Of a DNA stretch of 32,188 nt, positions 23,481 through 32,188 are shown piece after piece. The stretch lies in NCBI GenBank assembly GCA_023379705.1, contig JAMCPS010000178.1, positions 1 to 32,188 of the forward strand. Reading direction: 5' to 3'. Under the pieces are notes generated by a model, which saw only the letters and a program-made list of their open reading frames with translations, was not told the origin of the DNA and searched no databases. How positions within the stretch are numbered: position 1 is the stretch's first letter; every line of letters begins with the position of its first letter. Position numbers and translations under genes: made by a program. The stretch comes from Campylobacterota bacterium. GTDB taxonomy: Bacteria; Campylobacterota; Campylobacteria; Campylobacterales; Sulfurimonadaceae.

Positions 23481-25973
23481 TTATTCCAAATTCAACGTTC
23501 CTTCGTTCTCTTCTGTAATTTCACCTTCATCCTCTTCATCCGCTTCTGTTTTTGGACAACGGGAAATGCTCTTGACATCGTCGCCTTTGATGATATAAAC
23601 ACCGCTGGTATTACGTCCCGATTTTGCAATGGTTTGCATATCAACACGGATCATTTTGCCCGCAACGGTGAGTGCCATCATGTCCATAGTCTCATCTACC
23701 ATGAGACAACCTACGACAGTTGTTCCTGTTTTTGCATTGAGTTTCATGGCGATGACACCTGAACCTGCACGGTTAGTGAGGCGATATTCTTCAGCGGTTG
23801 TACGCTTACCAATCCCTTTTTCACTTACCATAAGGATTTCTTGCTCATCGTTTTTGATGATGTTGGCATCGACGACAACGTCGCCTTCAACTTTGAATTT
23901 AATACCGCGAACACCGCGAGTGCTTCGACCTTGGTTGCGTGTTTTTTCGATTTCGAATTTAATACATTGTGCAAATTTCGTAACGATAAAGAGGTATTTT
24001 GTCTCTTCGTTTGCAATGTGTGCGGTGATGAGTGCATCGTCCTCATCCAGTACGATTGCGCGTACACCGTTACTTCGTACATTTGAAAACTCACTGAGTG
24101 CTGTTCGTTTTACAATCCCGTTTTGGGTAAAGAATACGAGTGATTTATTGTCATCAAAATCAGTGGTAGGAATGATGGATCGAATTTTCTCATCGGCTTC
24201 GAGATTGATGAGATTGACAACCGCTTTACCTTTAGCCGTACGTGAACCTTCTGGGATTTTGTATACTTTTAACCAGTGCAATTGCCCACGATCGGTGACA
24301 AACATGAGCGTATCATGAGTATTACACGTATAGAATTTCTCAATGAAGTCGTCATCGTAGGTGGTAACGGCAACTTTGCCTTTTCCTCCGCGGCGCTGTT
24401 TCTCATAAGATGCCAGCGGAACACGCTTGATGTAACCGCGATGACTGATGGTAACTACCATAGGCTCATTTGGAATCAAGTCTTCAATGTTGATGTCATC
24501 GTAATTGTCTTCGATATCCGTAACACGTGGAATATTAAATTGCTCAACGAGTTCAACAAACTCATCTTTGATGATTCCTTTGAGTACTTCTTCGCTGCGT
24601 AGTATGGATTCGAGATATTCGACATGCGCCAAGATCTCTTTGAGCTCATTTTCGATTTTATCACGCTCTAACCCCGTAAGACGCTGAAGACGCATGTCCA
24701 AAATGGCTTGTGCTTGGATAGGAGAGAATCCAAATTCGCTGATAAGACCTTCTTTGGCACTTTCACCGTCTTTGCTCGCACGGATAAGTTTGATAATGGC
24801 TTCGATATGATCAAGCGCTTTTTTCAAACCTTCTAAAATGTGGGCTCTCGCTTTTGCTTTCTCAAGATCAAAAATCGTACGACGGATAATAACGGTCTTG
24901 CGGTGATTGATGAAGTGGCCCAGCATTTCCAAAAGGGTAAAAATACGAGGTTCTTGATTGAAAACGGAGAGCATGATGATCCCAAAAGTCGTTTCCATAT
25001 TGGTCGATTTGTAGAGGTTGTTGAGAACGATTTCGCTCATGGCATCGCGTTTTAGTTCGATGACGACACGGATACCTTCGCGGTCGGATTCGTCACGAAT
25101 TTCGCTGATACCTTCAATAAATTTATCTTTGACCAAATCGGCGATGGTTTCAATCAAACGGGCTTTATTGACTTGGTATGGGAGTTCATCGATAACGATA
25201 ACGTCTTTGTTTGCTTTTTTCTCGATATGGGTTTTAGCACGAACACGAATACGGCCGCGACCGGTTTCGTAGGCATCTAAAATCCCTTTTTTCCCATAGA
25301 TGGTTCCACCTGTTGGAAAATCAGGTGCTTTGATAAACTGCATGATCTCGATGAGAGAAGCATTGGGATTGTCCATAAGATGAACCAATGCACTGAGCAC
25401 TTCATTGGGGTTATGAGGAGGAATATTGGTGGCCATACCAACCGCAATACCGCTCGAACCGTTTATAAGAAGATTGGGCACACGGGTAGGAAGAACTACA
25501 GGTTCTTGCGTTGTCCCATCATAGTTATCTACCATATTGACGGTATCTTTTTCAAGATCTTTGAGCAGTTCTCCGGCATAACGGGTCATACGTGCTTCCG
25601 TATAACGCATGGCTGCCGCATTGTCTCCATCGACGGAACCAAAGTTCCCCTGACCGTCAACAAGCGGTACACGCATCGCAAATGGCTGCGCCATACGAAC
25701 CAATGCATCATAAACAGAGGTATCACCGTGCGGGTGATACTGTCCGATGACATCCCCGATGATACGGGCTGATTTTTTGTATTTAGCACCAGCAGAGAGG
25801 TTAAGCTTATCCATCGCATAAAGAATACGGCGGTGAACCGGCTTGAGCCCATCACGCACATCTGGAAGTGCCCGTCCGATGATAACGCTCATGGAATAGT
25901 CAAGATAACTGCTCTTGAGTGTGTCTTCTATATTTATATCGTGAATTTCGCTGTTGTCTAGCAGATCGTTCAT
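23481..25973 (-). CDS. gyrA: DNA gyrase subunit A
   Basis: GyrA is the DNA-breaking subunit of gyrase, introducing negative supercoils with GyrB. The 830-aa protein has the N-terminal [21 protein letters not shown] block, the quinolone region [19 protein letters not shown], the catalytic Tyr at ~124 in [11 protein letters not shown] and the GyrA box QRRGGKG that begins the DNA-wrapping C-terminal beta-pinwheel. It closes with an acidic tail ([14 protein letters not shown]). The ORF-track start at 26018 is too early; ATG 25973 has GGGGA ~5 nt upstream. Thr in GDTSVYD is the normal residue in this phylum, so it is not evidence for resistance. Confidence 0.98.
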   Translation of the reverse strand: MNDLLDNSEIHDINIEDTLKSSYLDYSMSVIIGRALPDVRDGLKPVHRRILYAMDKLNLSAGAKYKKSARIIGDVIGQYHPHGDTSVYDALVRMAQPFAMRVPLVDGQGNFGSVDGDNAAAMRYTEARMTRYAGELLKDLEKDTVNMVDNYDGTTQEPVVLPTRVPNLLINGSSGIAVGMATNIPPHNPNEVLSALVHLMDNPNASLIEIMQFIKAPDFPTGGTIYGKKGILDAYETGRGRIRVRAKTHIEKKANKDVIVIDELPYQVNKARLIETIADLVKDKFIEGISEIRDESDREGIRVVIELKRDAMSEIVLNNLYKSTNMETTFGIIMLSVFNQEPRIFTLLEMLGHFINHRKTVIIRRTIFDLEKAKARAHILEGLKKALDHIEAIIKLIRASKDGESAKEGLISEFGFSPIQAQAILDMRLQRLTGLERDKIENELKEILAHVEYLESILRSEEVLKGIIKDEFVELVEQFNIPRVTDIEDNYDDINIEDLIPNEPMVVTISHRGYIKRVPLASYEKQRRGGKGKVAVTTYDDDFIEKFYTCNTHDTLMFVTDRGQLHWLKVYKIPEGSRTAKGKAVVNLINLEADEKIRSIIPTTDFDDNKSLVFFTQNGIVKRTALSEFSNVRSNGVRAIVLDEDDALITAHIANEETKYLFIVTKFAQCIKFEIEKTRNQGRSTRGVRGIKFKVEGDVVVDANIIKNDEQEILMVSEKGIGKRTTAEEYRLTNRAGSGVIAMKLNAKTGTTVVGCLMVDETMDMMALTVAGKMIRVDMQTIAKSGRNTSGVYIIKGDDVKSISRCPKTEADEEDEGEITEENEGTLNLE

Positions 25974-26006
25974 GCAGTCCCCGAAAAAGTGAAGATTAAG
26001 TCGCCG

Positions 26007-26012
26007 ATTATA
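26007..26012 (-). promoter_or_regulatory. Putative -10 box of gyrA
   Basis: TATAAT on the minus strand lies 33 bp before the gyrA ATG in the 177-bp divergent gap shared with amtB. A -35 is not obvious, as is usual in Campylobacterota. Confidence 0.55.
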
Positions 26013-26055
26013 ACTCAACGAGCCTTAAGTGATGATTTTGGATGAAAAATGGTAC

Positions 26056-26072
26056 TGATTAAATTTTAATCA
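26056..26072. promoter_or_regulatory. Palindrome upstream of amtB1 (putative operator, copy 1)
   Basis: TGATTAAATTTTAATCA is a perfect 8-1-8 inverted repeat. Its centre is 41 bp before a TAGAAT -10-like hexamer, and it lies 79 bp before the amtB start. The same sequence recurs before the second transporter at nearly the same spacing, which suggests a shared dimeric regulator. Confidence 0.65.
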
Positions 26073-26104
26073 TCCAAATAGAACTAATTACTTTGTTGCT
26101 CCTG

Positions 26105-26110
26105 TAGAAT
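26105..26110 (+). promoter_or_regulatory. Putative -10 box of the amtB-glnB operon
   Basis: TAGAAT (5 of 6 matches to TATAAT) lies 41 bp after the palindrome centre and 41 bp before the amtB ATG. I saw no GG-N10-GC sigma-54 site in this gap. Confidence 0.45.
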
Positions 26111-26150
26111 GGTGGCTGAGTTTTATAACACACACTTAAAAGGAGTAGAG

Positions 26151-27829
<1,679 letters not shown>

Positions 27830-27835
27830 TCGTAA

Positions 27836-27854
27836 CTGATTAAAATTTAATCAG
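27836..27854. promoter_or_regulatory. Palindrome upstream of amtB2 (putative operator, copy 2)
   Basis: CTGATTAAAATTTAATCAG is a perfect 9-1-9 inverted repeat sharing its 17-bp core, apart from the centre base, with the copy before amtB1. It begins 7 nt after the glnB stop. Its centre is 40 bp before a TATAAT box, almost identical to the 41 bp of copy 1. It lies between glnB and a terminator, so it could also fold in RNA, but the repeated promoter spacing favours a DNA-binding site. Confidence 0.65.
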
Positions 27855-27880
27855 AAGAAGAGGTCAACTTCTTTTTTTTT
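27855..27880 (+). terminator. Rho-independent terminator after glnB
   Basis: AAGAAG-AGGTCAA-CTTCTT forms a 6-bp stem followed by seven further T residues. It would end the amtB1-glnB transcript and separate it from the amtB2 promoter immediately downstream. The stem is short and AT-rich, so read-through is possible. Confidence 0.65.
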
Positions 27881-27884
27881 ACAC

Positions 27885-27890
27885 TATAAT
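27885..27890 (+). promoter_or_regulatory. Putative -10 box of amtB2
   Basis: A perfect TATAAT lies 4 nt after the terminator T-run and 36 bp before the amtB2 ATG, with palindrome copy 2 centred 40 bp upstream. It implies that amtB2 is transcribed separately from glnB. Confidence 0.6.
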
Positions 27891-27925
27891 GCACGCCTTT
27901 ATTTCATAGTTAAAGGTGCTGCTTT

Positions 27926-29104
27926 ATGGATACTGCGTACGTTATCGATACTCTTTTTACTCTTTTCTCTATCACCCTTATTATTTTGATGGTTCCCGGT
28001 TTTGCAATGCTTGAAGCAGGGCTTGTGCGTACTAAAAACGTTTCGAGTGTGTTAACTGTGAACGTAATGATTTACGCGGTAGCGTCTATGGCATTTATTT
28101 TGATCGGATATACGCTGGCTTTTGGTGAACTGCAAAGCATAACAATGAGCAAATGGGCATTTTTTATGTTCCAGATGGCCTTTGTCGGTAAAGCGATTAA
28201 TATCATGAGTGGTGGTGTCGGTGAGCGGGCCAAATTATTTCCATTAACCATCTTTACGGTAATTATGGGCGGATTTATTTATCCTGCCGCAGTCAATATC
28301 AGCTGGGGAAGCGATTGGCTCAAAGAAACCATTTTTGATTTGAATATGGTTGATTTAGCGGGTTCTACGGTTATTCACTCTACGGGTGGCTGGGCGTTAC
28401 TTGCGGCAATTTTGGTCATAGGGGCGCGTAAAGGTCGATACGTTCATAATCAAATGCGTGTAATTCCTGCTTCTAATATTCCACTTGTTGTTTTAGGTGC
28501 GATGTTATTATGGATTGGATGGTTTGGATTTAATGGCGGTTCAGTTGGTGGTATCTCTACTAAAGAGTTGGCTGACAGTGTCGCATTGACGATTTTCAAT
28601 ACCAATATTGCAGGTCTTGCAGGGGCAATTTCAGCAGGAATTTTGATTTATGTCCGTTACAAGCTTTTTGATATAACGATGATTCTTAACGGGGCTCTTG
28701 GCGGATTGGTTGCGGTAACGGCAGGGGCGCATTTATTTAGTATGTATGATGCGCTTGCGGTAGGATTTATTGGCGGAATTTTGGTTGTTTTAGCAGTTCC
28801 TTTGTTTGATAAAGCACACATTGATGATCCGGTTGGTGCCCTTTCGGTTCATTTGGTGAATGGTATTTGGGGAACACTGGCAGTAGGAATTTTTGCGGCA
28901 GACAGTGCGAAAAATATTACTTTTTTAAATCAACTCAAAGGTGTTGCAGAAATTGCAATTTTTGTTTTTACAGTGTCCTTTGCGATTATCTATCTTATTA
29001 ATAAAGTTTTTCCTTTTAGAGCAACCGATGAAGAGCAGGTGCAAGGTCTTGATGTCAGCGAATGCGGACTCGAAGCGTATCCTGAATTCAAAAGAGCTAT
29101 TTAG
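27926..29104 (+). CDS. Ammonium transporter, second divergent copy
   Basis: This 392-aa Amt/MEP/Rh protein has eleven hydrophobic segments and no signal sequence, and starts MDTAYVIDTLFTLFSITLIILMVPGFAMLEAGLVRTKN. Both pore His residues are present (STVIHSTGGWALL and GALSVHLVNGIWGTLAVG). The usual FAAIT...GA.AER stretch reads FVGKAINIMSGGVGERAKL, so the Phe-gate neighbourhood differs from AmtB1. The C-terminus is short. AAAGG lies 9 nt before the ATG. It is separated from glnB by a terminator and its own promoter, and shares the palindrome with amtB1, so the two may respond to the same signal. Ammonium transport is inferred; another sensing role is possible. Confidence 0.9.
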   Translation: MDTAYVIDTLFTLFSITLIILMVPGFAMLEAGLVRTKNVSSVLTVNVMIYAVASMAFILIGYTLAFGELQSITMSKWAFFMFQMAFVGKAINIMSGGVGERAKLFPLTIFTVIMGGFIYPAAVNISWGSDWLKETIFDLNMVDLAGSTVIHSTGGWALLAAILVIGARKGRYVHNQMRVIPASNIPLVVLGAMLLWIGWFGFNGGSVGGISTKELADSVALTIFNTNIAGLAGAISAGILIYVRYKLFDITMILNGALGGLVAVTAGAHLFSMYDALAVGFIGGILVVLAVPLFDKAHIDDPVGALSVHLVNGIWGTLAVGIFAADSAKNITFLNQLKGVAEIAIFVFTVSFAIIYLINKVFPFRATDEEQVQGLDVSECGLEAYPEFKRAI

Positions 29105-29115
29105 TAATCTCACGA

Positions 29116-29121
29116 TATAAT
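29116..29121 (+). promoter_or_regulatory. Putative -10 box for the phosphohexomutase-pyrC-regulator run
   Basis: TATAAT lies 26 bp before the ATG at 29148 in the 43-bp gap after amtB2. AAAAGGGA is the ribosome-binding site. No palindrome like that of the amt genes is present here. Confidence 0.5.
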
Positions 29122-29147
29122 TTTTCCAATGAATTAAAAGGGAAAAT

Positions 29148-30518
29148 ATGAGCATTTATCGTGAGTACGATATCCGAGGTATTTTTGAAAAAGAGCTCAA
29201 TGAAGCAACCATAACAAGATTGGGTGAGGCGTTGGCTCATGAGATAAAGCCCTTTGGCAATGTTGTCGCTGTAGGGTACGATGCACGTAGCCACTCTCCT
29301 GTTTTATTTGAATATTTAACAGCCGGTTTGAATGCCGGCGGTATGACGGTACTGGGTATGGGAATGGTGCTGACCCCCGTTAACTATTTTTGCAACTATC
29401 AATCTTTCGACGGTATTACTCCCTGCGCTTCTGTAATGATCACCGGTTCTCACAATCCTAGCGAATACAACGGTTTTAAAATAACCATTAACAAAAGCCC
29501 TTTTTTCGGTGAATCGATCTATGCTCTTGGTCGTAAAATCGATGCTATGCCTGCACCTGTACAATGTGACCGTAATGTCATAGAAATTGATGCATTAAGC
29601 CGCTACAAAGAGTACATGATCAGTGCCTTTTCCCATCTAAAAGGGATGAAAGAGCGTATTGTGTATGATTGTGGAAATGGGGTTGCCGGTTTGGCGATTG
29701 AAGATATTTTTCGTGAACTTGGGCTTAATGCAAAAGGGATTTATACTGATCCTGACGGAACATTTCCAAATCATCATCCAGATCCTAGCGAAGAGCATAA
29801 TTTAGAAGATATTAAAAAGCTTTTGGAAAAAGAAGGTGATATTGCCTTTGCGTATGATGGAGATGCCGATCGCATTGCGGTTTTGACGCATAAAAATAAC
29901 ATCAAAGGGGATATTATGGCCCTTTTGTATGCATTGAAAATGGATAAACCGACGGTCATCGGTGAGGTGAAATGTTCGCAAGTGATGTACGATACCCTAA
30001 GCGCGCGTGGTGCTACAGCGGTGATGTACAAAACGGGACACTCGAATCTCAAGGTCAGAATGAAAGAACTTGGTGCTCATTTGGCGTGTGAAGTCAGCGG
30101 GCATGTCTTTTTTGCGGATCGCTATTTTGGATACGATGATGCGATTTATGCCACACTGCGGATGTTGGAGTTGATTTGGCAAGGGGTTGATTTGGATGCC
30201 GAGATTGCGAAACTACCGCAAGTATTTTCAACTGAAGAGATAAAAGTCGCAACCACAGAGAGCGAAAAATTTGTGTTGATTGATAAGCTCAAAGAACTGC
30301 TCAAAAATCCGCCCGCTGATTTTCCTTCCATCGTTGAAATTATCCAAGTGGACGGTGTTCGGGTGATTTTTGAGAAAGGGTGGGGTTTGGTACGTGCAAG
30401 CAACACGACTCCCGTACTCGTAACCCGTTTTGAATCAACGGATAAAAATGAAGCTTTACGGTATGAAGAGGCACTTAATGCGCTGATACTGGAAGCTAAA
30501 AATAAACTCAAGGATTAA
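29148..30518 (+). CDS. Phosphomannomutase/phosphoglucomutase
   Basis: This alpha-D-phosphohexomutase interconverts hexose 6- and 1-phosphates, supplying glucose 1-phosphate (for RmlA) or mannose 1-phosphate for surface glycans. The 456-aa protein has an N-terminal [10 protein letters not shown], the phosphoserine loop [13 protein letters not shown], the metal-binding [11 protein letters not shown] (DxDxD) and GEVKCSQVM. The sugar-specificity loop is [20 protein letters not shown] (GEMSGH-like), and [14 protein letters not shown] binds phosphate near the end. The preference for mannose or glucose is not decided by sequence, so I give no symbol (manB/algC type). pyrC follows by 4 nt. Confidence 0.93.
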   Translation: MSIYREYDIRGIFEKELNEATITRLGEALAHEIKPFGNVVAVGYDARSHSPVLFEYLTAGLNAGGMTVLGMGMVLTPVNYFCNYQSFDGITPCASVMITGSHNPSEYNGFKITINKSPFFGESIYALGRKIDAMPAPVQCDRNVIEIDALSRYKEYMISAFSHLKGMKERIVYDCGNGVAGLAIEDIFRELGLNAKGIYTDPDGTFPNHHPDPSEEHNLEDIKKLLEKEGDIAFAYDGDADRIAVLTHKNNIKGDIMALLYALKMDKPTVIGEVKCSQVMYDTLSARGATAVMYKTGHSNLKVRMKELGAHLACEVSGHVFFADRYFGYDDAIYATLRMLELIWQGVDLDAEIAKLPQVFSTEEIKVATTESEKFVLIDKLKELLKNPPADFPSIVEIIQVDGVRVIFEKGWGLVRASNTTPVLVTRFESTDKNEALRYEEALNALILEAKNKLKD

Positions 30519-30522
30519 CTTT

Positions 30523-31530
30523 ATGAAAACACTTTCTTTAATGATGCCATTGGATATGCATTTGCACCTTCGTGATGAAGATATGCTTAAAATCGTAGCA
30601 CCTCTCACCTCCTATAGTTTTAGCGGGGCGATTGTCATGCCCAATCTTGTTCCTCCAGTAACGACAATCGAGGCGGTAAAAGCTTATCGGCATCGGATAA
30701 AAATGGCCATAGGAGGGGATGATTTTGAACCTTATATGACCCTTTTTTATCAACACTACAGTCGTGAGTTTTTAGAGAGTGCGCGTGACCATATTACGGC
30801 AGTTAAAATTTATCCCAGTGGTGCAACGACGAACTCTGAGGGGGGTGTAGTAAACTTTGACATTGAGCCGATGCGTGAGACATTGGAAGCAATGTCGGAT
30901 TTAGGGATCGTCTTGTGCGTACATGGTGAGACGATGGGATTTGTGATGGATCGCGAAGCGGAGTTTATGAGCGTTTACGAGATGCTTGCTGTTAATTTTC
31001 CAAAACTCAAAATTATTATGGAGCATATCACAACACGAGAAGCGGTAGAGACACTCGATAAATACGAAAATCTTTATGCCACCATTACCGTGCACCATTT
31101 GATGATTACGCTTGATGATGTAGCAGGAGGGATGTTACGTCCTCATCTCTTTTGTAAACCTATAGCCAAACGTCCACATGATAGAGACGCACTTTTAAAA
31201 ATCGCTCTTGCAGCGCATCCAAAAGTGATGTTCGGATCCGATTCCGCTCCCCATCCGAAACATAAAAAAGAGTCGTGCGGGTGTGGAGCAGGAGTCTTTA
31301 CGGCACCGATAGCTTTGCAGTTATTGTGTGAAATTTTTGAAGAGCATAATGCACTGGAAAATCTCCAGGCATTTGTCAGTGACAATGCACAGAGGATTTA
31401 CGGTGTTTGCCCCGAATATAAAGAGGTAGTATTGGTTAAGCGTGATTTTACCGTTCCCCAGATGTATGGCGAAGTTGTACCTATGAGAGCGGGTGAAATA
31501 TTAAAGTGGTCTATTGAGCGTGTCGATTAA
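30523..31530 (+). CDS. pyrC: Dihydroorotase
   Basis: PyrC cyclises N-carbamoyl-aspartate to dihydroorotate in pyrimidine synthesis. The 335-aa protein is of the short PyrC class: zinc ligands in [14 protein letters not shown] (His ~13 and ~15), the carboxylated Lys in [15 protein letters not shown], further metal His in CVHGETM and MEHITT, and the catalytic Asp region in [13 protein letters not shown]. The start has AAGGAT ~9 nt upstream. It is 4 nt after the phosphohexomutase gene, and its last codons overlap the response regulator by 17 nt. Confidence 0.96.
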   Translation: MKTLSLMMPLDMHLHLRDEDMLKIVAPLTSYSFSGAIVMPNLVPPVTTIEAVKAYRHRIKMAIGGDDFEPYMTLFYQHYSREFLESARDHITAVKIYPSGATTNSEGGVVNFDIEPMRETLEAMSDLGIVLCVHGETMGFVMDREAEFMSVYEMLAVNFPKLKIIMEHITTREAVETLDKYENLYATITVHHLMITLDDVAGGMLRPHLFCKPIAKRPHDRDALLKIALAAHPKVMFGSDSAPHPKHKKESCGCGAGVFTAPIALQLLCEIFEEHNALENLQAFVSDNAQRIYGVCPEYKEVVLVKRDFTVPQMYGEVVPMRAGEILKWSIERVD

Positions 31531-32179
31531 ACTGCTGCTTTTGGAAGACGATCTTCTTTTTGGAGAATCGATTCAAGATGTTCTTGAAGAAGAAGGGTAT
31601 GCCGTGACACTCTGTCGTAACGGTCATGAAGCACTTGAAGCTACGTATGTTCAAAAATTTGACGGATATCTTTTGGATATTAATGTTCCTTTAGTAGATG
31701 GCTTATCCTTATTGCATTCATTGCGTACGGCAGACGATCAAACACCTGCGATGTTTCTCTCTTCCCATTGCGATATGGAAACGCTCTCAAATGCTTACGA
31801 AAATGGAGCAGATGACTATCTAAAAAAACCGTTTGATACGCAAGAACTGATCATGAGGCTGGGGGTGCTTTTGCGCCGAAGCAAGCCAAAGAATCAGCAT
31901 CAATCTCTTGGGTCATTGGTGCTGGATGAGTCACATAAGCGGATTTTAGTAAATCAAAATGAGATTACGCTTACTCCAAAAGAGTACCAATTGATGGCTT
32001 TGTTAATCCGAAATTCGGGTGAAGTGGTGACCAAAGAGATGATGATTGAAGAGCTGTGGAGTGCTTCGGAAATGATGAGTGAAGGGGCCATTCGCGTTTA
32101 TATCAATAGACTCAAACATCTCATAGGCAGTGCACAAATACATAACGTGCGTGGATTCGGGTATCGACTTGTTCCGTAG
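31514..32179 (+). CDS. OmpR-family response regulator
   Basis: This is a two-component transcription factor with a receiver domain ([13 protein letters not shown], phospho-acceptor Asp ~55 in [12 protein letters not shown], Lys in DDYLKKPFD) and a winged-helix DNA-binding domain ([32 protein letters not shown] ... [13 protein letters not shown]). At 221 aa it is complete. The start is not ATG: TTG 31514 or GTG 31520 both fit, and both overlap pyrC (by 17 or 11 nt). The cognate histidine kinase is not in the window but may follow immediately downstream. The target genes are unknown. Confidence 0.92.
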   Translation: MSVSIKLLLLEDDLLFGESIQDVLEEEGYAVTLCRNGHEALEATYVQKFDGYLLDINVPLVDGLSLLHSLRTADDQTPAMFLSSHCDMETLSNAYENGADDYLKKPFDTQELIMRLGVLLRRSKPKNQHQSLGSLVLDESHKRILVNQNEITLTPKEYQLMALLIRNSGEVVTKEMMIEELWSASEMMSEGAIRVYINRLKHLIGSAQIHNVRGFGYRLVP

Positions 32180-32188
32180 TGTAGAACT

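Noticed and set aside
23629-24318. 229-aa plus-strand ORF opposite gyrA
   Set aside because: It is low-complexity Ser/Thr/Arg-rich and has no domain-like pattern; it is a shadow of gyrA on the other strand.
25713-25739. Thr instead of Ser in the GyrA quinolone region (GDTSVYD)
   Set aside because: Thr is the normal residue at this position in Campylobacterota and the key Asp is intact, so it is not a resistance mutation.
25380-25772. 130-aa plus-strand ORF opposite gyrA
   Set aside because: It lies fully antisense to the conserved GyrA N-terminal domain and has no ribosome-binding site or recognisable fold.
26056-26072. Palindrome read as an FNR/CRP-type box
   Set aside because: The TGAT...ATCA halves are separated by 9 bp, not 4, so the spacing does not fit FNR or CRP-like sites.
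26081-26110. Possible sigma-54 (-24/-12) promoter before amtB1
   Set aside because: No GG-N10-GC arrangement fits in the gap; a TAGAAT -10 with an upstream palindrome explains it better.

Overview
The window looks like chromosome from a free-living member of the Campylobacterota (epsilonproteobacteria), probably near Sulfuricurvum/Sulfurimonas. This is inferred from protein character and synteny, not from a database search. The strongest evidence is the minus-strand order gyrA, flgP, flgQ, flgR, asd, which matches my memory of Campylobacter jejuni. Supporting evidence is the short NifU C-terminal-type protein, TATAAT -10 boxes with poorly conserved -35 boxes, and the tight overlapping gene packing.

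Region 1 (1-16.4 kb) is a lipopolysaccharide/lipooligosaccharide locus. It starts with hldD (cut by the window edge) and hldE, which make ADP-L-glycero-D-manno-heptose, followed by a YfaZ-like outer-membrane protein. Next come waaF (heptosyltransferase II), a membrane-anchored TIM-barrel glycosidase-like protein, a second GT9 heptosyltransferase-like gene and a WaaP/Kdo-kinase-like gene. A plus-strand block follows: polysaccharide deacetylase, GT2 and GT4. The long minus-strand run rmlA-rmlC-rmlD-rmlB-O-antigen ligase-GT32-GT2-DUF1919 makes dTDP-L-rhamnose and carries further transferases and a ligase. The strand changes repeatedly, so the locus looks modular.

Region 2 (16.4-17.8 kb) is a small scar. 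It holds a truncated, degraded ispE-like ORF with an unrelated 46-residue head, a lone NifU-type C-terminal domain, the last ~80 codons of an IS30-family transposase, and an intact tRNA-Asn(GTT) with a perfect-consensus promoter.

Region 3 (17.85-26.0 kb, minus strand) is a tightly packed housekeeping and flagellar run: gyrA, flgP, flgQ, flgR, asd, a UPF0114 membrane protein, hemE and a radical SAM protein. FlgR has no C-terminal DNA-binding domain and an altered GAFTGA loop. FlgQ overlaps flgP by 52 nt.

Region 4 (26.0-32.2 kb, plus strand) begins with a nitrogen module amtB-glnB-amtB. A near-identical perfect palindrome, TGATTAAA-N-TTTAATCA, lies upstream of each ammonium transporter, with its centre 40-41 bp before a -10 hexamer in both cases. 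I consider this shared putative operator the most interesting new signal. The run ends with a phosphohexomutase, pyrC and an OmpR-type response regulator. No gene-free stretch exceeds 300 bp except the segment around the IS30 remnant (17286-17735), which is described under that feature and the nfu promoter. I saw no CRISPR array, riboswitch or intact mobile element.
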